Assembly (NCBI GenBank): GCA_964551975.1
Contig: CAZKFI010000003.1
Location: 1-64,000 of the forward strand
Origin: REEB426 sp964551975
GTDB lineage: Bacteria > Actinomycetota > Actinomycetes > S36-B12
Direction of reading: 5' to 3'
DNA: 64,000 nucleotides
Both the position numbers and the translations under genes were made by a program. The notes under the pieces were generated by a model. It saw only the letters and a list, made by a program, of their open reading frames with translations, was not told where the DNA came from and ran no database searches. The stretch's first letter is position 1, and the number at the start of each line of letters is the position of its first letter. Shown here piece by piece: positions 1 to 8,682 of this stretch.

Positions 1-732
1 CTAGTCAGTGGTGACTTCACCAAAGTGTTCTGCTCTAGTTGCGGCCGCGAGTGGGATCGGTACGAATTTGAGGAAGCTCTTGGAGGTCCCCTTGATCCGC
101 GGCTTGCCGGAAAGCTTCCCTTGCCCATGGACTCTTCGCCGGTAGCACAGAAACTGGCAGCAGTCCTTGATCGCCATGACATTGACTACGGCACGCCGTA
201 CCTCGTTGCGCAGCTCGTATCGCCGAACGAGGGAGAGCCCATTGGGTTCTTCAAAGGGATGAAGATGGGTTGGGACAAGGAACGCGGCAAGCCTGTTGAC
301 GAGGCTCTGGTGAACAAAGTGCTGGCCAACGACGTTCGCTATGTGGCCATTTATGAGGAATACCTAGCTACCTACACCGTGACCGACGAAACCACTTCAG
401 TTACTGAGTATCTCTTTGACGACTACCTCACCGATGGAGAGTTTCAGACCATTGATCCAGGGTTCACCCTTGAGCTGCCCTCGAAGAAGACCCTTCGACA
501 GTTCAACGACGTTCTCAGCACCATGCGGATGATTCACCGAGCTAACGCAACTCCTTTTCGCCCAGTTCTGTTCGGTGAGGCCGCTCGCCAGGCTGACTTA
601 GAGAATTCAGCACAGGCACCAGTGCATGGATCATTGGCTGAAGAATTGGAGCGCCTTGCCGAGCTTCGGCGGCAAGGACTGTTGGACGATGCGGAATTCA
701 CGGCGGCAAAGCAACGCATTCTCGGTGGATAG
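1..732 (+). CDS. SHOCT-domain protein, 5'-truncated by window edge
   Basis: The reading frame is open back to base 1, so the gene probably starts before the window; a GTG at 25 is the first internal start candidate. A single CSSCG motif near the visible N-terminus could be half of a zinc ribbon whose other half is missing. The middle, about 150 residues, is not a family I recognise. The last ~30 residues (SLAEELERLAELRRQG, then LLDDAEFTAAKQRIL) are a clear SHOCT domain, the short helical hairpin found at the C-terminus of many bacterial proteins and thought to mediate oligomerisation. There is no membrane segment or signal peptide in the visible part. It converges on the secreted-protein gene that follows. 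Function unknown; only the SHOCT domain is firm. Confidence 0.75.
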   Translation, partial: LVSGDFTKVFCSSCGREWDRYEFEEALGGPLDPRLAGKLPLPMDSSPVAQKLAAVLDRHDIDYGTPYLVAQLVSPNEGEPIGFFKGMKMGWDKERGKPVDEALVNKVLANDVRYVAIYEEYLATYTVTDETTSVTEYLFDDYLTDGEFQTIDPGFTLELPSKKTLRQFNDVLSTMRMIHRANATPFRPVLFGEAARQADLENSAQAPVHGSLAEELERLAELRRQGLLDDAEFTAAKQRILGG

Positions 733-757
733 CCGATCCTTAAAGAATCTCATGACA

Positions 758-2029
758 TTAGGCGCTGACAGTCCAACCCCCGACTATGTAGGTCAGCGAC
801 CGAGTGCAGACGGGGCCGCCGAGTCCACCATTGGGCCACTGCGCACTCGATAGCACCCAACCCCCGTGCACGTTCGTACCGTAGGCGAATGCCTCGTCTT
901 CTTCGATTGCACAGGACCCACCTTCAAGAGCTGGGATTTGCTGCAGGATCGATGGTGGCGTCTGGGCTGAATCTTCGACTGCTCGCCTCACCCGCTGGAG
1001 AAAGGGAAACCCACCATTGATCGCGGGGTCGATGCCCCAAATGGTGGAAGAGCTGATGCCTTGGCTAATCGACCACCCGGCGTAGGTCGCTATGTCTTGC
1101 AGCTCAACCGCCGTCTTGAATTCGACATTGACCGGAGGAGACACCGCACCGATGATGTCACTTACGCCACGGCCCGACTGAGAATAACTTGATGACCTCG
1201 TCCCCTCACTCCAGCCAGCGAAAGCGCCTACGTAGATGGCACTTGAAGCATTCACAACGCTCACCCGACCCAAAAGATTCTGGACTGAGGCACTAGAGAA
1301 CGTCCTGCCGATGACACCTCCGACGGAGTTCGGAGCGAAGGTGGATGCGCTCGGAATCGTGATGGTGCCACTCACCCAGCAATTCGCTACGGTCCCGTTG
1401 GTGTAGCCGACCAAACCACCCATTCTGGCGAGTCCATCGGCAGCCCTACAGTCAACTGTGCCGGTAGCAGAACTTCGTTCGACAGTCCCGGATGTTTGAC
1501 CAATAAGCATCGAAGCAAAGACGGTTTCATAGCCACAGTTCACGAAGGCATTCACCAGATCAAGATTGCGTAGTGCAGAACTTGCACTTGTTGATAAGCC
1601 AATGAATCCAAGTTCACGTGCTTGATTTGCTCGCACCACCGGTTGGGCATCGATGTTCAGATCAGTCACTGAGTGCCCATCTCCGTCGTATGAACCCTCA
1701 AACGGCTTATAGAGGGCAGAGCCTGGCGTGCTGAAGCCAATACCGTGTGACCAAGTGCCACTCAGTCGAATATCTGCGGTCTGCCGGTAGGCGCAGGAGT
1801 AGTAGCTCGGCGTCGTCGTATAGCCATCACGGAGGGACGTCAGATCCGCCTCTGTGGCGATGAGGAACGGTGAGGCACCTGTGCCCTCACCTCCTGAGAA
1901 GGCCAGGCTCCCATCACCACAGCTTGACGCCTGCGCGGGTGGCGATCCCAGTAACAACATGATGGTAGCGAGGAGAATGGCGAGAAGGGCGATACAGGCA
2001 GTGATGAGCTTTCTCCGACAAAGACGCAT
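758..2029 (-). CDS. Secreted GLUG-motif-like protein
   Basis: A 423-residue exported protein. The N-terminus has a basic start (MRLCRRK), a hydrophobic stretch over residues ~9-30 and an AQA-SS cleavage site typical of Sec signal peptides. The mature part has repeated short beta-type units such as GGLVGYTNGTVANCWVSG and GGVIGRTFSSASVQNL, which resemble the GLUG motif of surface and adhesin-like beta-helix proteins. There is no transmembrane anchor or LPXTG motif at the C-terminus, so it may be released or held non-covalently. It lies immediately downstream of the two-component genes on the same strand and may be co-transcribed with them. Role inferred as cell-surface or extracellular; no enzymatic motif seen. 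Confidence 0.75.
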   Translation of the reverse strand: MRLCRRKLITACIALLAILLATIMLLLGSPPAQASSCGDGSLAFSGGEGTGASPFLIATEADLTSLRDGYTTTPSYYSCAYRQTADIRLSGTWSHGIGFSTPGSALYKPFEGSYDGDGHSVTDLNIDAQPVVRANQARELGFIGLSTSASSALRNLDLVNAFVNCGYETVFASMLIGQTSGTVERSSATGTVDCRAADGLARMGGLVGYTNGTVANCWVSGTITIPSASTFAPNSVGGVIGRTFSSASVQNLLGRVSVVNASSAIYVGAFAGWSEGTRSSSYSQSGRGVSDIIGAVSPPVNVEFKTAVELQDIATYAGWSISQGISSSTIWGIDPAINGGFPFLQRVRRAVEDSAQTPPSILQQIPALEGGSCAIEEDEAFAYGTNVHGGWVLSSAQWPNGGLGGPVCTRSLTYIVGGWTVSA

Positions 2030-2083
2030 GTCGGCAGGGTTGCCGCTGGATGACTGCAGAACAAGGGGAGGCTGTGGAAACCC

Positions 2084-3739
2084 CTAGCCAACCGACTCTG
2101 TCGCCCTTGGGAACACGAGGCGACACACACGTTGTCCATCAGGCTCGACCCTGACCAAGACCGACTGAGCGACGGAGGCTAGCCACGTGGTACCAATTCC
2201 CGGCTGGCGCTGGTCAGAATGCTTCACACCGTTATCAGTCACGGTCACGCTGAGTTCTTGGTCGCCCATCTCAATGTCTATCCAGACTTGAGTTGCCCGT
2301 CCATGACGCACGGCGTTAGCAATTGATTCCTGTGCGACATCCACTAGTAGGTCCCACTCCACTACGGCTAGTGGAACGCTGGTCAGGCGAAGCTGCACGT
2401 CAGCGATGCCTCGCCATGCCTCGGCCGTCTGCTGCAGCCGAAGATAGCCGGGGGAGACCCTTTCGCGCGGTGAGTGCGCCTCATCGATCGCGCGTGTAGC
2501 ACGCTCCAGAGCCATCCGCGCACGCTGCGGATCATCGAGTGCCGCGGCAAGTTGTAACTGGAGGGCAGCTGCAGTGAGAGCTGGTTGCACTGAGTTATGC
2601 AGCATGGTTGCAGTGGCGGCATCGACCTTGCGTCGCACGAGTTCACCAAGGTGACGATCCCAATCTGGCTCAGCGATGCGTGCATGCAGGTCCGCAACGG
2701 TCCGTGCCCGATCAGCACCCAAGGTGACCACAGTTGCCACGCCAACTGTTATTAGTGGTAGGCCCAGCGCAACCGCGATAGGCGAGAAAGGTTGACCTAA
2801 TCCGAGCACCGCAATTGTTGCCGCACCAACAACTGCTGGCGCAAGCATGATTCCGACGTAACGCACAAGTGCCGAACTCTCCGGTCGACTCGGTATACGG
2901 ATCGGCAGTGCTAGAACCAGGCCGTAGGCGAGAGCCACTCCAGTACCGACGAGGGCACCACGCCATTGACCATGGAGCACGACCGAACCCCAGGAAAGGA
3001 GCAGCAGCGCTGGTAGCAGGAGCGGCAGGACCGGGATCTGCGTGGTAAGAATCCTTCCCAAGAGATCTCTGCGTCCGTGCGCCTGCGGGGCTAGAGGGCG
3101 GGGCCTGAACCACAGGTCATGACTCAACGGTCTGAGTCGCGTTTCAATGGCGTTTTGCAGCAAGGCCGCCGTATGAGCATGGTCCTGCGTCGACCCACCT
3201 ACGATCGCTCGGATTTGATCTGACGTCTCAGCAACACGGTCTGCGGCAGAGGCTCTTGCTGCCGCGGTCACGTCCGCGTCAAGGAGACGTCCCTGCAATT
3301 CACGCGCCACCAGAATGGCGAGCAATTCTTCAACTTCCTGGCGATGTCGCTGATGAGCGGCTAAGGCTGCACCGATTACCGTCAACCAGATCGCCATGGT
3401 CACAGCCGATGCGCAGGTTCGCATCACCACGTCTGGTGCCTGTCCGATCACGGCGATCGTCAGACCGCGAATACCCCCGGCGAATAGCATCAGGACGATA
3501 GTCAGGATCTGTGGTTGCGGCAGGCGTGTTGTCAGATAACTCCCGAGGACCATGAAGATCCCCATTGGAATCTGCGCAAGTAGGCCGATCAGCATCCAAC
3601 GGAAAACCTCACTCGGATCGGTGAGGCTGTGAAACGAAGCCAAGGGTGCGGCAATGACGCCCACGGGTGTAACCAGTGCCCACGCCTGCAGAGTCAAACC
3701 CTGGTGTGAGCCAACCAGCGACACCCAGTTGCTTCGCAT
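2084..3739 (-). CDS. Membrane sensor histidine kinase
   Basis: Sensor kinase paired with the upstream response regulator. I place the start at the ATG at 3739 (MRSNWVSL), one base after the regulator's stop, rather than a longer in-frame start inside it; this gives 551 residues. The N-terminal third and the centre carry several hydrophobic segments in two blocks. The dimerisation/phosphoacceptor region is of the HisKA_3 kind, with the likely His in TMLHNSVQPALTAAALQL. The ATPase domain shows an N-box (ESIANAVRHG) and a G1-type motif (VTDNGV). Family knowledge: such kinases phosphorylate NarL/FixJ regulators. The signal sensed cannot be read from the sequence; the membrane-rich design suggests an envelope or small-molecule cue. 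Confidence 0.8.
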   Translation of the reverse strand: MRSNWVSLVGSHQGLTLQAWALVTPVGVIAAPLASFHSLTDPSEVFRWMLIGLLAQIPMGIFMVLGSYLTTRLPQPQILTIVLMLFAGGIRGLTIAVIGQAPDVVMRTCASAVTMAIWLTVIGAALAAHQRHRQEVEELLAILVARELQGRLLDADVTAAARASAADRVAETSDQIRAIVGGSTQDHAHTAALLQNAIETRLRPLSHDLWFRPRPLAPQAHGRRDLLGRILTTQIPVLPLLLPALLLLSWGSVVLHGQWRGALVGTGVALAYGLVLALPIRIPSRPESSALVRYVGIMLAPAVVGAATIAVLGLGQPFSPIAVALGLPLITVGVATVVTLGADRARTVADLHARIAEPDWDRHLGELVRRKVDAATATMLHNSVQPALTAAALQLQLAAALDDPQRARMALERATRAIDEAHSPRERVSPGYLRLQQTAEAWRGIADVQLRLTSVPLAVVEWDLLVDVAQESIANAVRHGRATQVWIDIEMGDQELSVTVTDNGVKHSDQRQPGIGTTWLASVAQSVLVRVEPDGQRVCRLVFPRATESVG

Positions 3740-3740
3740 T

Positions 3741-4373
3741 TCAGGTGAGTTTCCCGGCCAGTTCCAGGTAGGCCCTGGCAAGCCGTACTCGCTGATTGTG
3801 CTCTGGGTCCCGGGGCATATCAAACGTGTCGTAGAGCCTGGTGATGGTCTGCTCGACCGCACTGACACTGACGCCCCTTTCCGCCGCGATTGCCTGAGTG
3901 CTCAGGCCCGCAGCCAATGAGCGCAGCACCTGTACCTGGAGGTCACTCAGCTCAGGAAGAGCGTTTGTGGTGTCTCGACGATCTCGCAGCGGCTCGTGGG
4001 CCACGGCTGAAATGGATTCGCGCAGCACCTCTATATCCGTGACATCCCCCTTGGCGAGGTCGCCGGTGCCCGTTGGCGGGGCAACGGTTCCTGGTGCCAC
4101 CAGGCGTGGGTCTCGGTAGGTGGAGAGCAAAAGTAGACCGATGTCTGGCTGTGCCAATCGCAGCGCGTGCGCTAGATCGATGCCCGTGGGTCCTGGGCCT
4201 AGATCAAGATCGAGTAAGGCAACCTGAACCGAGATGGTGCGTTGTATGTCTAAGGCTTCTCGTGCGGATGACGCACGGCCTACGACGGTGAAGCGCATAA
4301 ATTGCAGGACGGCGCAGACGGTGGTCAGGGCGAAGGCGTCATCGTCGACAACAAGGACCCGGCAGCCGATCAC
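3741..4373 (-). CDS. NarL/FixJ-type response regulator
   Basis: A 210-residue two-component regulator with a GTG start. The receiver domain (about residues 4-120) has the acidic pocket VVDDDAF, a phosphoacceptor Asp in ALLDLDLG (about residue 55) and the conserved Lys in LAKGD. A C-terminal LuxR-type helix-turn-helix follows (LSDLQVQVLRSLAAGLS, then TQAIAAERGVSVSAVEQTI). It precedes the histidine kinase by one base and is surely co-transcribed and translationally coupled with it. It diverges from the DUF418 gene, so the ~107 bases between them should hold both promoters, although I see no clear consensus boxes there. Possible targets are the neighbouring secreted protein or the DUF418 gene; that is inference only. 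Confidence 0.88.
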   Translation of the reverse strand: MIGCRVLVVDDDAFALTTVCAVLQFMRFTVVGRASSAREALDIQRTISVQVALLDLDLGPGPTGIDLAHALRLAQPDIGLLLLSTYRDPRLVAPGTVAPPTGTGDLAKGDVTDIEVLRESISAVAHEPLRDRRDTTNALPELSDLQVQVLRSLAAGLSTQAIAAERGVSVSAVEQTITRLYDTFDMPRDPEHNQRVRLARAYLELAGKLT

Positions 4374-4480
4374 GGCAAGAGGGTGGCATGGCCCTCGCAG
4401 TCATACCAATGGGGCCTGTGGCTTTCCCCACCCACTCACTGTCCATGGCCCGCTCAACCTTCGATCACTACGCTCAACGG

Positions 4481-5644
4481 ATGGTGAGTGCCGCTCAACG
4501 GGAGGTTCTGCCCGACCGCTTGCGCGGTCTCGCCTTGCTCGGCATCGTCGTTGTCAATGCGCCCCTTTTCGGGATCTCAGGTGGAGAGGGGCTTACGCAA
4601 GAGTCCGTCACAGGGCCGCTGAATTCGATCGCTGCATTTCTCATGCTTGCCTTCGCGCAGGGCAAGTTCTACCTTCTCTTTTCTTTTCTCTTCGGGTACA
4701 GCGCCTCATTTATCTTGCGGGATAACACCCGACCGAATCGAATTCGCTTCAGTCGGCGGCTCCTCGTGCTGGCAGTCATCGGCCTAGCGCACGCTGTCTT
4801 CCTCTTCATTGGTGACATCCTGCTTACTTACGCGCTTCTCGGCTTCGGACTCTTGGCCCTGTCCCGAAGGTCGAACCGGGCCTTGAAGATCTGGGTAGTG
4901 GTCCTTGTGGTCGCCTCGGTAGTGCTGCTCACCTTCTTTATTGCACTGATCGCCCTCCTTCCTCAACCAGACCCCTCGATCATTCGCCTGGATTCCGCGC
5001 TTGCAGAGGGCACGTTCCTTCAAGCCTCTGCCGCTCGACTTGCGACGATTCCGACGGTGCTGCTCTTTCTCCTCTTTGTGCAGGGTGGCATGGCATTCGC
5101 AGCATTCCTTCTTGGGCTGCTTGCCTCACGTCGTCAACTCCTCAGGGATCCCAACACGTCCATCGCGCTCTGGCGCCGCATGATGATCATTGGTTTCGCC
5201 GTTGGACTACCACTTCAGGTCGTAGCCGCCTGGCTGCAACTGGTCGCCATCACCAACGGCAACCATTACTCGCCATTGGGCGCACTCGGGGTGATCCTCG
5301 GATTCGCCACTGCCCCATTGCTCACTGCCGGCTATATCGGCCTCGTTGGCTGGGGCCTGTCCCGGAGACCGCGCTTGTTTTCGTTCGCTGAACCCGCAGG
5401 CAGGGTCTCGCTCAGTGTCTACATCGGCGAATCAGTGATGCTCTCACTGCTGTTCTGCGGATACGGACTTGGGTTCTATGGCCGTTGGGGTGCTTTCGCA
5501 GTACTCCTCGCTGCGGTCGCAACCTGGATGGCCCTCGCATTGCTTGCCTCGGTGTGGCTACGACGATTCACTCGGGGGCCACTTGAAGTCTGCGTGGCAG
5601 CCTTGTCCGGAGTTCCCCGGCTCACCCGCTCAGGGGCTTCTTGA
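4481..5644 (+). CDS. DUF418 family membrane protein
   Basis: An integral membrane protein of about 387 residues, starting at the ATG at 4481. Earlier in-frame ATGs at 4388 and 4445 exist, but the family usually begins only a few residues before the motif seen here, RLRGLALLGIVVVN. About ten hydrophobic helices follow, with the family-typical FLFSFLFGYS-like region (LLFSFLFGYSASFIL) and a C-terminal block containing GRVSLSVYIGESV. DUF418 (YeiB-like) proteins are of unknown function and are distantly related to membrane acyltransferases. The gene diverges from the two-component system. Its last 15 bases overlap the end of the convergent TauE/SafE gene. Confidence 0.82.
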   Translation: MVSAAQREVLPDRLRGLALLGIVVVNAPLFGISGGEGLTQESVTGPLNSIAAFLMLAFAQGKFYLLFSFLFGYSASFILRDNTRPNRIRFSRRLLVLAVIGLAHAVFLFIGDILLTYALLGFGLLALSRRSNRALKIWVVVLVVASVVLLTFFIALIALLPQPDPSIIRLDSALAEGTFLQASAARLATIPTVLLFLLFVQGGMAFAAFLLGLLASRRQLLRDPNTSIALWRRMMIIGFAVGLPLQVVAAWLQLVAITNGNHYSPLGALGVILGFATAPLLTAGYIGLVGWGLSRRPRLFSFAEPAGRVSLSVYIGESVMLSLLFCGYGLGFYGRWGAFAVLLAAVATWMALALLASVWLRRFTRGPLEVCVAALSGVPRLTRSGAS

Positions 5645-6616
5645 TTCTGACTCTCGTTCTGGTCTAGTTCGCCCACTATTCGGCGAGGCTCCACCAGCTC
5701 CAGTGAGGTCGAAGTCTCCTACTGGCACCTTGGCTGGCCATCTGATGATCACGACAATGGCGACGAGTAGAACGACAATCCCTGCAATCGTCTCTATGGC
5801 CTGCAGGGTTGAGCCGCGCGCGAATTCCAGCACACCGGCACCCACCTGCTGGATGAGGATGAATCCCGCCATCACCAGCACGAAGTACCCAAAAACCCTG
5901 CGCAAGCGATCAGGGTGTACGCGTCCAGAGATCACTGCACCGATGAGTGACCCGGCGACGGCGAATCCGGTGATGACCAAAATCACGGGCCAGTTGAATT
6001 CCGTCGAAGGATTGAATGAGACGAATCCACTACCGCCGAAGTCAAGGATGTATCCGAGGAATCCTGCGAAGGACTTCATCATCACCACAAGAAGTGATGT
6101 GCCCACCGCCATCTGCATGGGGAGTCCACCAAGAAGCACCAGTGTCGGCACAACAAGGAAGCCGCCTCCTGCACCCACCAATCCCGTGACCAAGCCAACG
6201 ACGAGACCGTCCAACAGAATGCGAAACAGCGGAAGTCCTTGATGCGGCACGCCCACCACCTGACGGCGTCCGCGCACCATCGCCAGCGCGGTGGCGGCCA
6301 TCATGATCGCGAATGCCGCTAGCAGCAGAGCACCGGGCAGTCGCGCACCGATCTGTCCCCCTGCAAAGGCTCCCACCATGCCCGCGGATCCGAAGATGAG
6401 TCCGGTCTTCCAGCGCACACGACCCGCTCGAGCATGGTGAATCAATCCGAAGGCCGAGGTCACCGCGACTACGAAGAGACTGGCAGCAATCGCCTGTCTG
6501 GCATCGAACCCCAGTACGTAGATCAGTAAAGGCGTGGTCAAGATCGAGCCGCCGCCGCCCAACAACCCCACGGCTACGCCGATGAAGATGGCGAGGAAAC
6601 CTGCTAGGCCCAACAC
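5630..6616 (-). CDS. TauE/SafE (TSUP) family membrane exporter
   Basis: A 328-residue polytopic membrane protein of the TSUP superfamily. It shows the two-fold repeat of the family: an N-terminal half starting GVAVGLLGGGGSILTTPLL and a second half with GLVTGLVGAGGGFLVVPTLV, the glycine-rich P-rich loops being diagnostic. About eight helices are predicted, with a short charged C-terminal tail. Family members export sulfite or sulfoacetate, or move other small organic anions. Because a sulfatase and a TauT-type importer lie within 10 kb, a role in sulfite or sulfonate efflux is attractive but unproven. It overlaps the convergent DUF418 gene by 15 bases. Confidence 0.85.
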   Translation of the reverse strand: MLGLAGFLAIFIGVAVGLLGGGGSILTTPLLIYVLGFDARQAIAASLFVVAVTSAFGLIHHARAGRVRWKTGLIFGSAGMVGAFAGGQIGARLPGALLLAAFAIMMAATALAMVRGRRQVVGVPHQGLPLFRILLDGLVVGLVTGLVGAGGGFLVVPTLVLLGGLPMQMAVGTSLLVVMMKSFAGFLGYILDFGGSGFVSFNPSTEFNWPVILVITGFAVAGSLIGAVISGRVHPDRLRRVFGYFVLVMAGFILIQQVGAGVLEFARGSTLQAIETIAGIVVLLVAIVVIIRWPAKVPVGDFDLTGAGGASPNSGRTRPERESESRSP

Positions 6617-6814
6617 GTTGTGAAACTCCGATTCTTGCTACGCAGGAACTGCCATCGGCGCACGTGACGAACGTATGCGTTGCTCGCACGCACTTCAAGT
6701 CCTCTTGTTGGATCACGACCGAAGTCGTGGTGCGCACTACATCGATATCTCCTGCTCACTTAGTCGGGAAAGCAGACAATGCGCCGCAGATGGGTGAGCG
6801 TGCTGTCTCAGTAC

Positions 6815-6899
6815 GCGGTACCCAACTGAGAGCAGTACCTATGTGAGAGCACTACCTATGTGAGATCAGTATCCAATTGACGGCGATCCCTATGTGAGA
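6815..6899. repeat. Five 17-bp tandem repeat units
   Basis: Five head-to-tail 17-base units occupy this stretch: GCGGTACCCAACTGAGA (6815), GCAGTACCTATGTGAGA (6832), GCACTACCTATGTGAGA (6849), TCAGTATCCAATTGACG (6866) and GCGATCCCTATGTGAGA (6883). Units 2 and 3 differ at one base. The array ends ten bases before the start codon of the 69-residue membrane protein and contributes the beginning of its ribosome binding site. The rest of 6617-6814 holds no gene that I can see, only a small 6-bp-stem hairpin at 6714-6729. Confidence 0.9.
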
Positions 6900-6909
6900 A
6901 GGTGAATTT

Positions 6910-7119
6910 ATGAATCCGATTCGGTTGAGTCCAATGCGCCGGGCCATTGGTCTGGTCATGATGTTCATCGGGGTGAGTTGGGCACTACTCGGTGGCGGCA
7001 TGATCCAAGGAAGTGTCATATCTGGCCAAACCATCTGGGTTTTCGTAGGTATTGCCCTAGCGGTTGGGGGCCTCGCCGTACTGACGGTGCGAACGGGAAA
7101 GAAACCAGACCAGACCTGA
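6910..7119 (+). CDS. Small two-helix membrane protein
   Basis: A 69-residue protein with two hydrophobic segments (GLVMMFIGVSWALLGGGMI and WVFVGIALAVGGLAVLTV) separated by a short polar loop, with basic residues at both ends. A good ribosome binding site (GAAGG, about 8 bases before ATG) supports the start. Its 5' region consists of the 17-bp tandem repeats. It ends exactly where the convergent sulfatase gene ends, with no base between. The composition resembles small DUF-type membrane proteins of actinobacteria, but I cannot assign a family or function. Confidence 0.65.
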   Translation: MNPIRLSPMRRAIGLVMMFIGVSWALLGGGMIQGSVISGQTIWVFVGIALAVGGLAVLTVRTGKKPDQT

Positions 7120-8682
7120 TCAGGCTGCGTCAAAGGGCACTACCGAGGCATCAACCACCTGCATCAGTGCATCGGCAAGAGCAGCGTCCGCCGCGGCGCG
7201 CAACGTAGCCGCACTTGGATCGTCAAAGAGGTTCACTGTTTCTTCCGGATCATTGGCTAAGTCGTACAGCTCGCCGATGTCCGTTCCTGCATAGCGGCTG
7301 ATGCGGAAGAGATCGGTGACCAACGTGCGAATACGAACAGGACCTGGCAGGCCATCGATACCGTACGGCTGGTCTTCCTCGATCAGCACGCCAGTGCGCC
7401 ATGCCGGGCGCTGCCCCTCCAAGATTGCTCGTAGCGTGCAACCCTGGGCAGTCTGGAGGGGGTCTGCATTCGCCAGGTCCAGCAGCGTCGGGGCTAGGTC
7501 TGCACTACTCACCAACTCGTCGTGCACCCCGGAGCCGGCAACGGCGCCAGAGATGATGAACGGAACTCGCACGGCGCCGCGATAGTGCGTGAAGTGCTTC
7601 AGAATCAAGCCGTGGTCACCAAAGACGTCACCATGATCAGAGGTCAGGGCAATAACAGTGTCGCGGGCTGAATCACTGCGATCAACGGCGTCCAGGATCC
7701 GGCCTATTGAGTCATCAATGAACTCGATAGATCCAAGTTCTGCAGCGAGAGCATGACGGAACTGCTCCTCGGTTGGAGCCCACAACATCATCGGGTCGAT
7801 ATCAGGCTCACCTCGTCTAGCAGCCATGCGCCGTAGGTGTTCGGGCGAACGTGCATGGTCCTGCCCAAACGTTGCAGGGAGCGGCATATCCGCTGGGCTA
7901 TGCCGATCGAAGTACTCAACCGGCGGTGCGAAGGGATGGTGGGGGTCTGGGTACGAGACGTAGAGCAAGAGATTTCCATCGCGATGCTCTTCAAGCCTTC
8001 GAATGGCTTCTTCAGTCACGTAGGTGGTTGGGTGCAAAGCAGCAGGAGCAGCGGATGCGTACACCTGACCGGCCCAACCAGCGTAGGAAGCAAGTGCATT
8101 TCCCTGACCTGCTTGCGCTAAAGGATCAAAGCCTCGTTCACGCGCCCACTGCACATAGTTTCCGGAGACGCGATCGCCATGTCCGCAGACGATAGAAACG
8201 TCGTCGAAACCGTAATAGTCCGGGGGCAGAGTGACATCACCGTCCGCATGACGTTGGAAGTCTTCCCACGACTGGAACGACTCACCGAAGGGCCCCTGCA
8301 CGGCGCGCTGCCAAAGGGCCGGCATAGCTGCGCGGATTTGATCGAGTTGATAGTCCTCGTAGGGATAGCCCATGGGTTGCAGGTGTAACTTGCCAATGGC
8401 CGCCGTCCGCCATCCTGCACGTCTCAGGACCCGCGGAAAGGTTTCAGCATCTGGGTGCAGCGGAATGCCATTTGTTCGCAATCCATGAACAGACGGCCAT
8501 CGACCCGTCATGATCGTGGCTCGATTCGGCATGCACACTGGATTCGCCGCAAAGGCCCTGTTGAAGACGTGACCGTTTCGGGCGAGTCGATCGATATTCG
8601 GGGTTCGCACAGGTACCTGCCCGACAAAGCCCAGATGGTCTGCGCGCAACTGGTCAGCGACGATAACCAGGATCACACTCAT
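7120..8682 (-). CDS. Type I sulfatase (arylsulfatase/phosphonate monoester hydrolase-like)
   Basis: A 520-residue alkaline-phosphatase-superfamily hydrolase. The N-terminal metal site (IVADQLRADHLG) is followed by the sulfatase signature C50-M-P52-N-R54 in NPVCMPNRATIMTGRWP, in which the Cys is converted to formylglycine. The second metal site is LTSDHGDVFGDHGL, followed by the Lys and Tyr common in arylsulfatase and phosphonate monoester hydrolase types. No signal peptide is visible, suggesting a cytoplasmic enzyme. The start codon overlaps the stop of the upstream amidohydrolase (TGATG), so the two are translationally coupled. The substrate is unknown; it needs a formylglycine-generating enzyme, which is not in this window. 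Confidence 0.88.
   Translation of the reverse strand: MSVILVIVADQLRADHLGFVGQVPVRTPNIDRLARNGHVFNRAFAANPVCMPNRATIMTGRWPSVHGLRTNGIPLHPDAETFPRVLRRAGWRTAAIGKLHLQPMGYPYEDYQLDQIRAAMPALWQRAVQGPFGESFQSWEDFQRHADGDVTLPPDYYGFDDVSIVCGHGDRVSGNYVQWARERGFDPLAQAGQGNALASYAGWAGQVYASAAPAALHPTTYVTEEAIRRLEEHRDGNLLLYVSYPDPHHPFAPPVEYFDRHSPADMPLPATFGQDHARSPEHLRRMAARRGEPDIDPMMLWAPTEEQFRHALAAELGSIEFIDDSIGRILDAVDRSDSARDTVIALTSDHGDVFGDHGLILKHFTHYRGAVRVPFIISGAVAGSGVHDELVSSADLAPTLLDLANADPLQTAQGCTLRAILEGQRPAWRTGVLIEEDQPYGIDGLPGPVRIRTLVTDLFRISRYAGTDIGELYDLANDPEETVNLFDDPSAATLRAAADAALADALMQVVDASVVPFDAA

Noticed and set aside
6815..6899. CRISPR array
   Set aside because: Units are contiguous 17-mers without spacers and there are no cas genes; the same holds for the 15-mers at 23862-23936.
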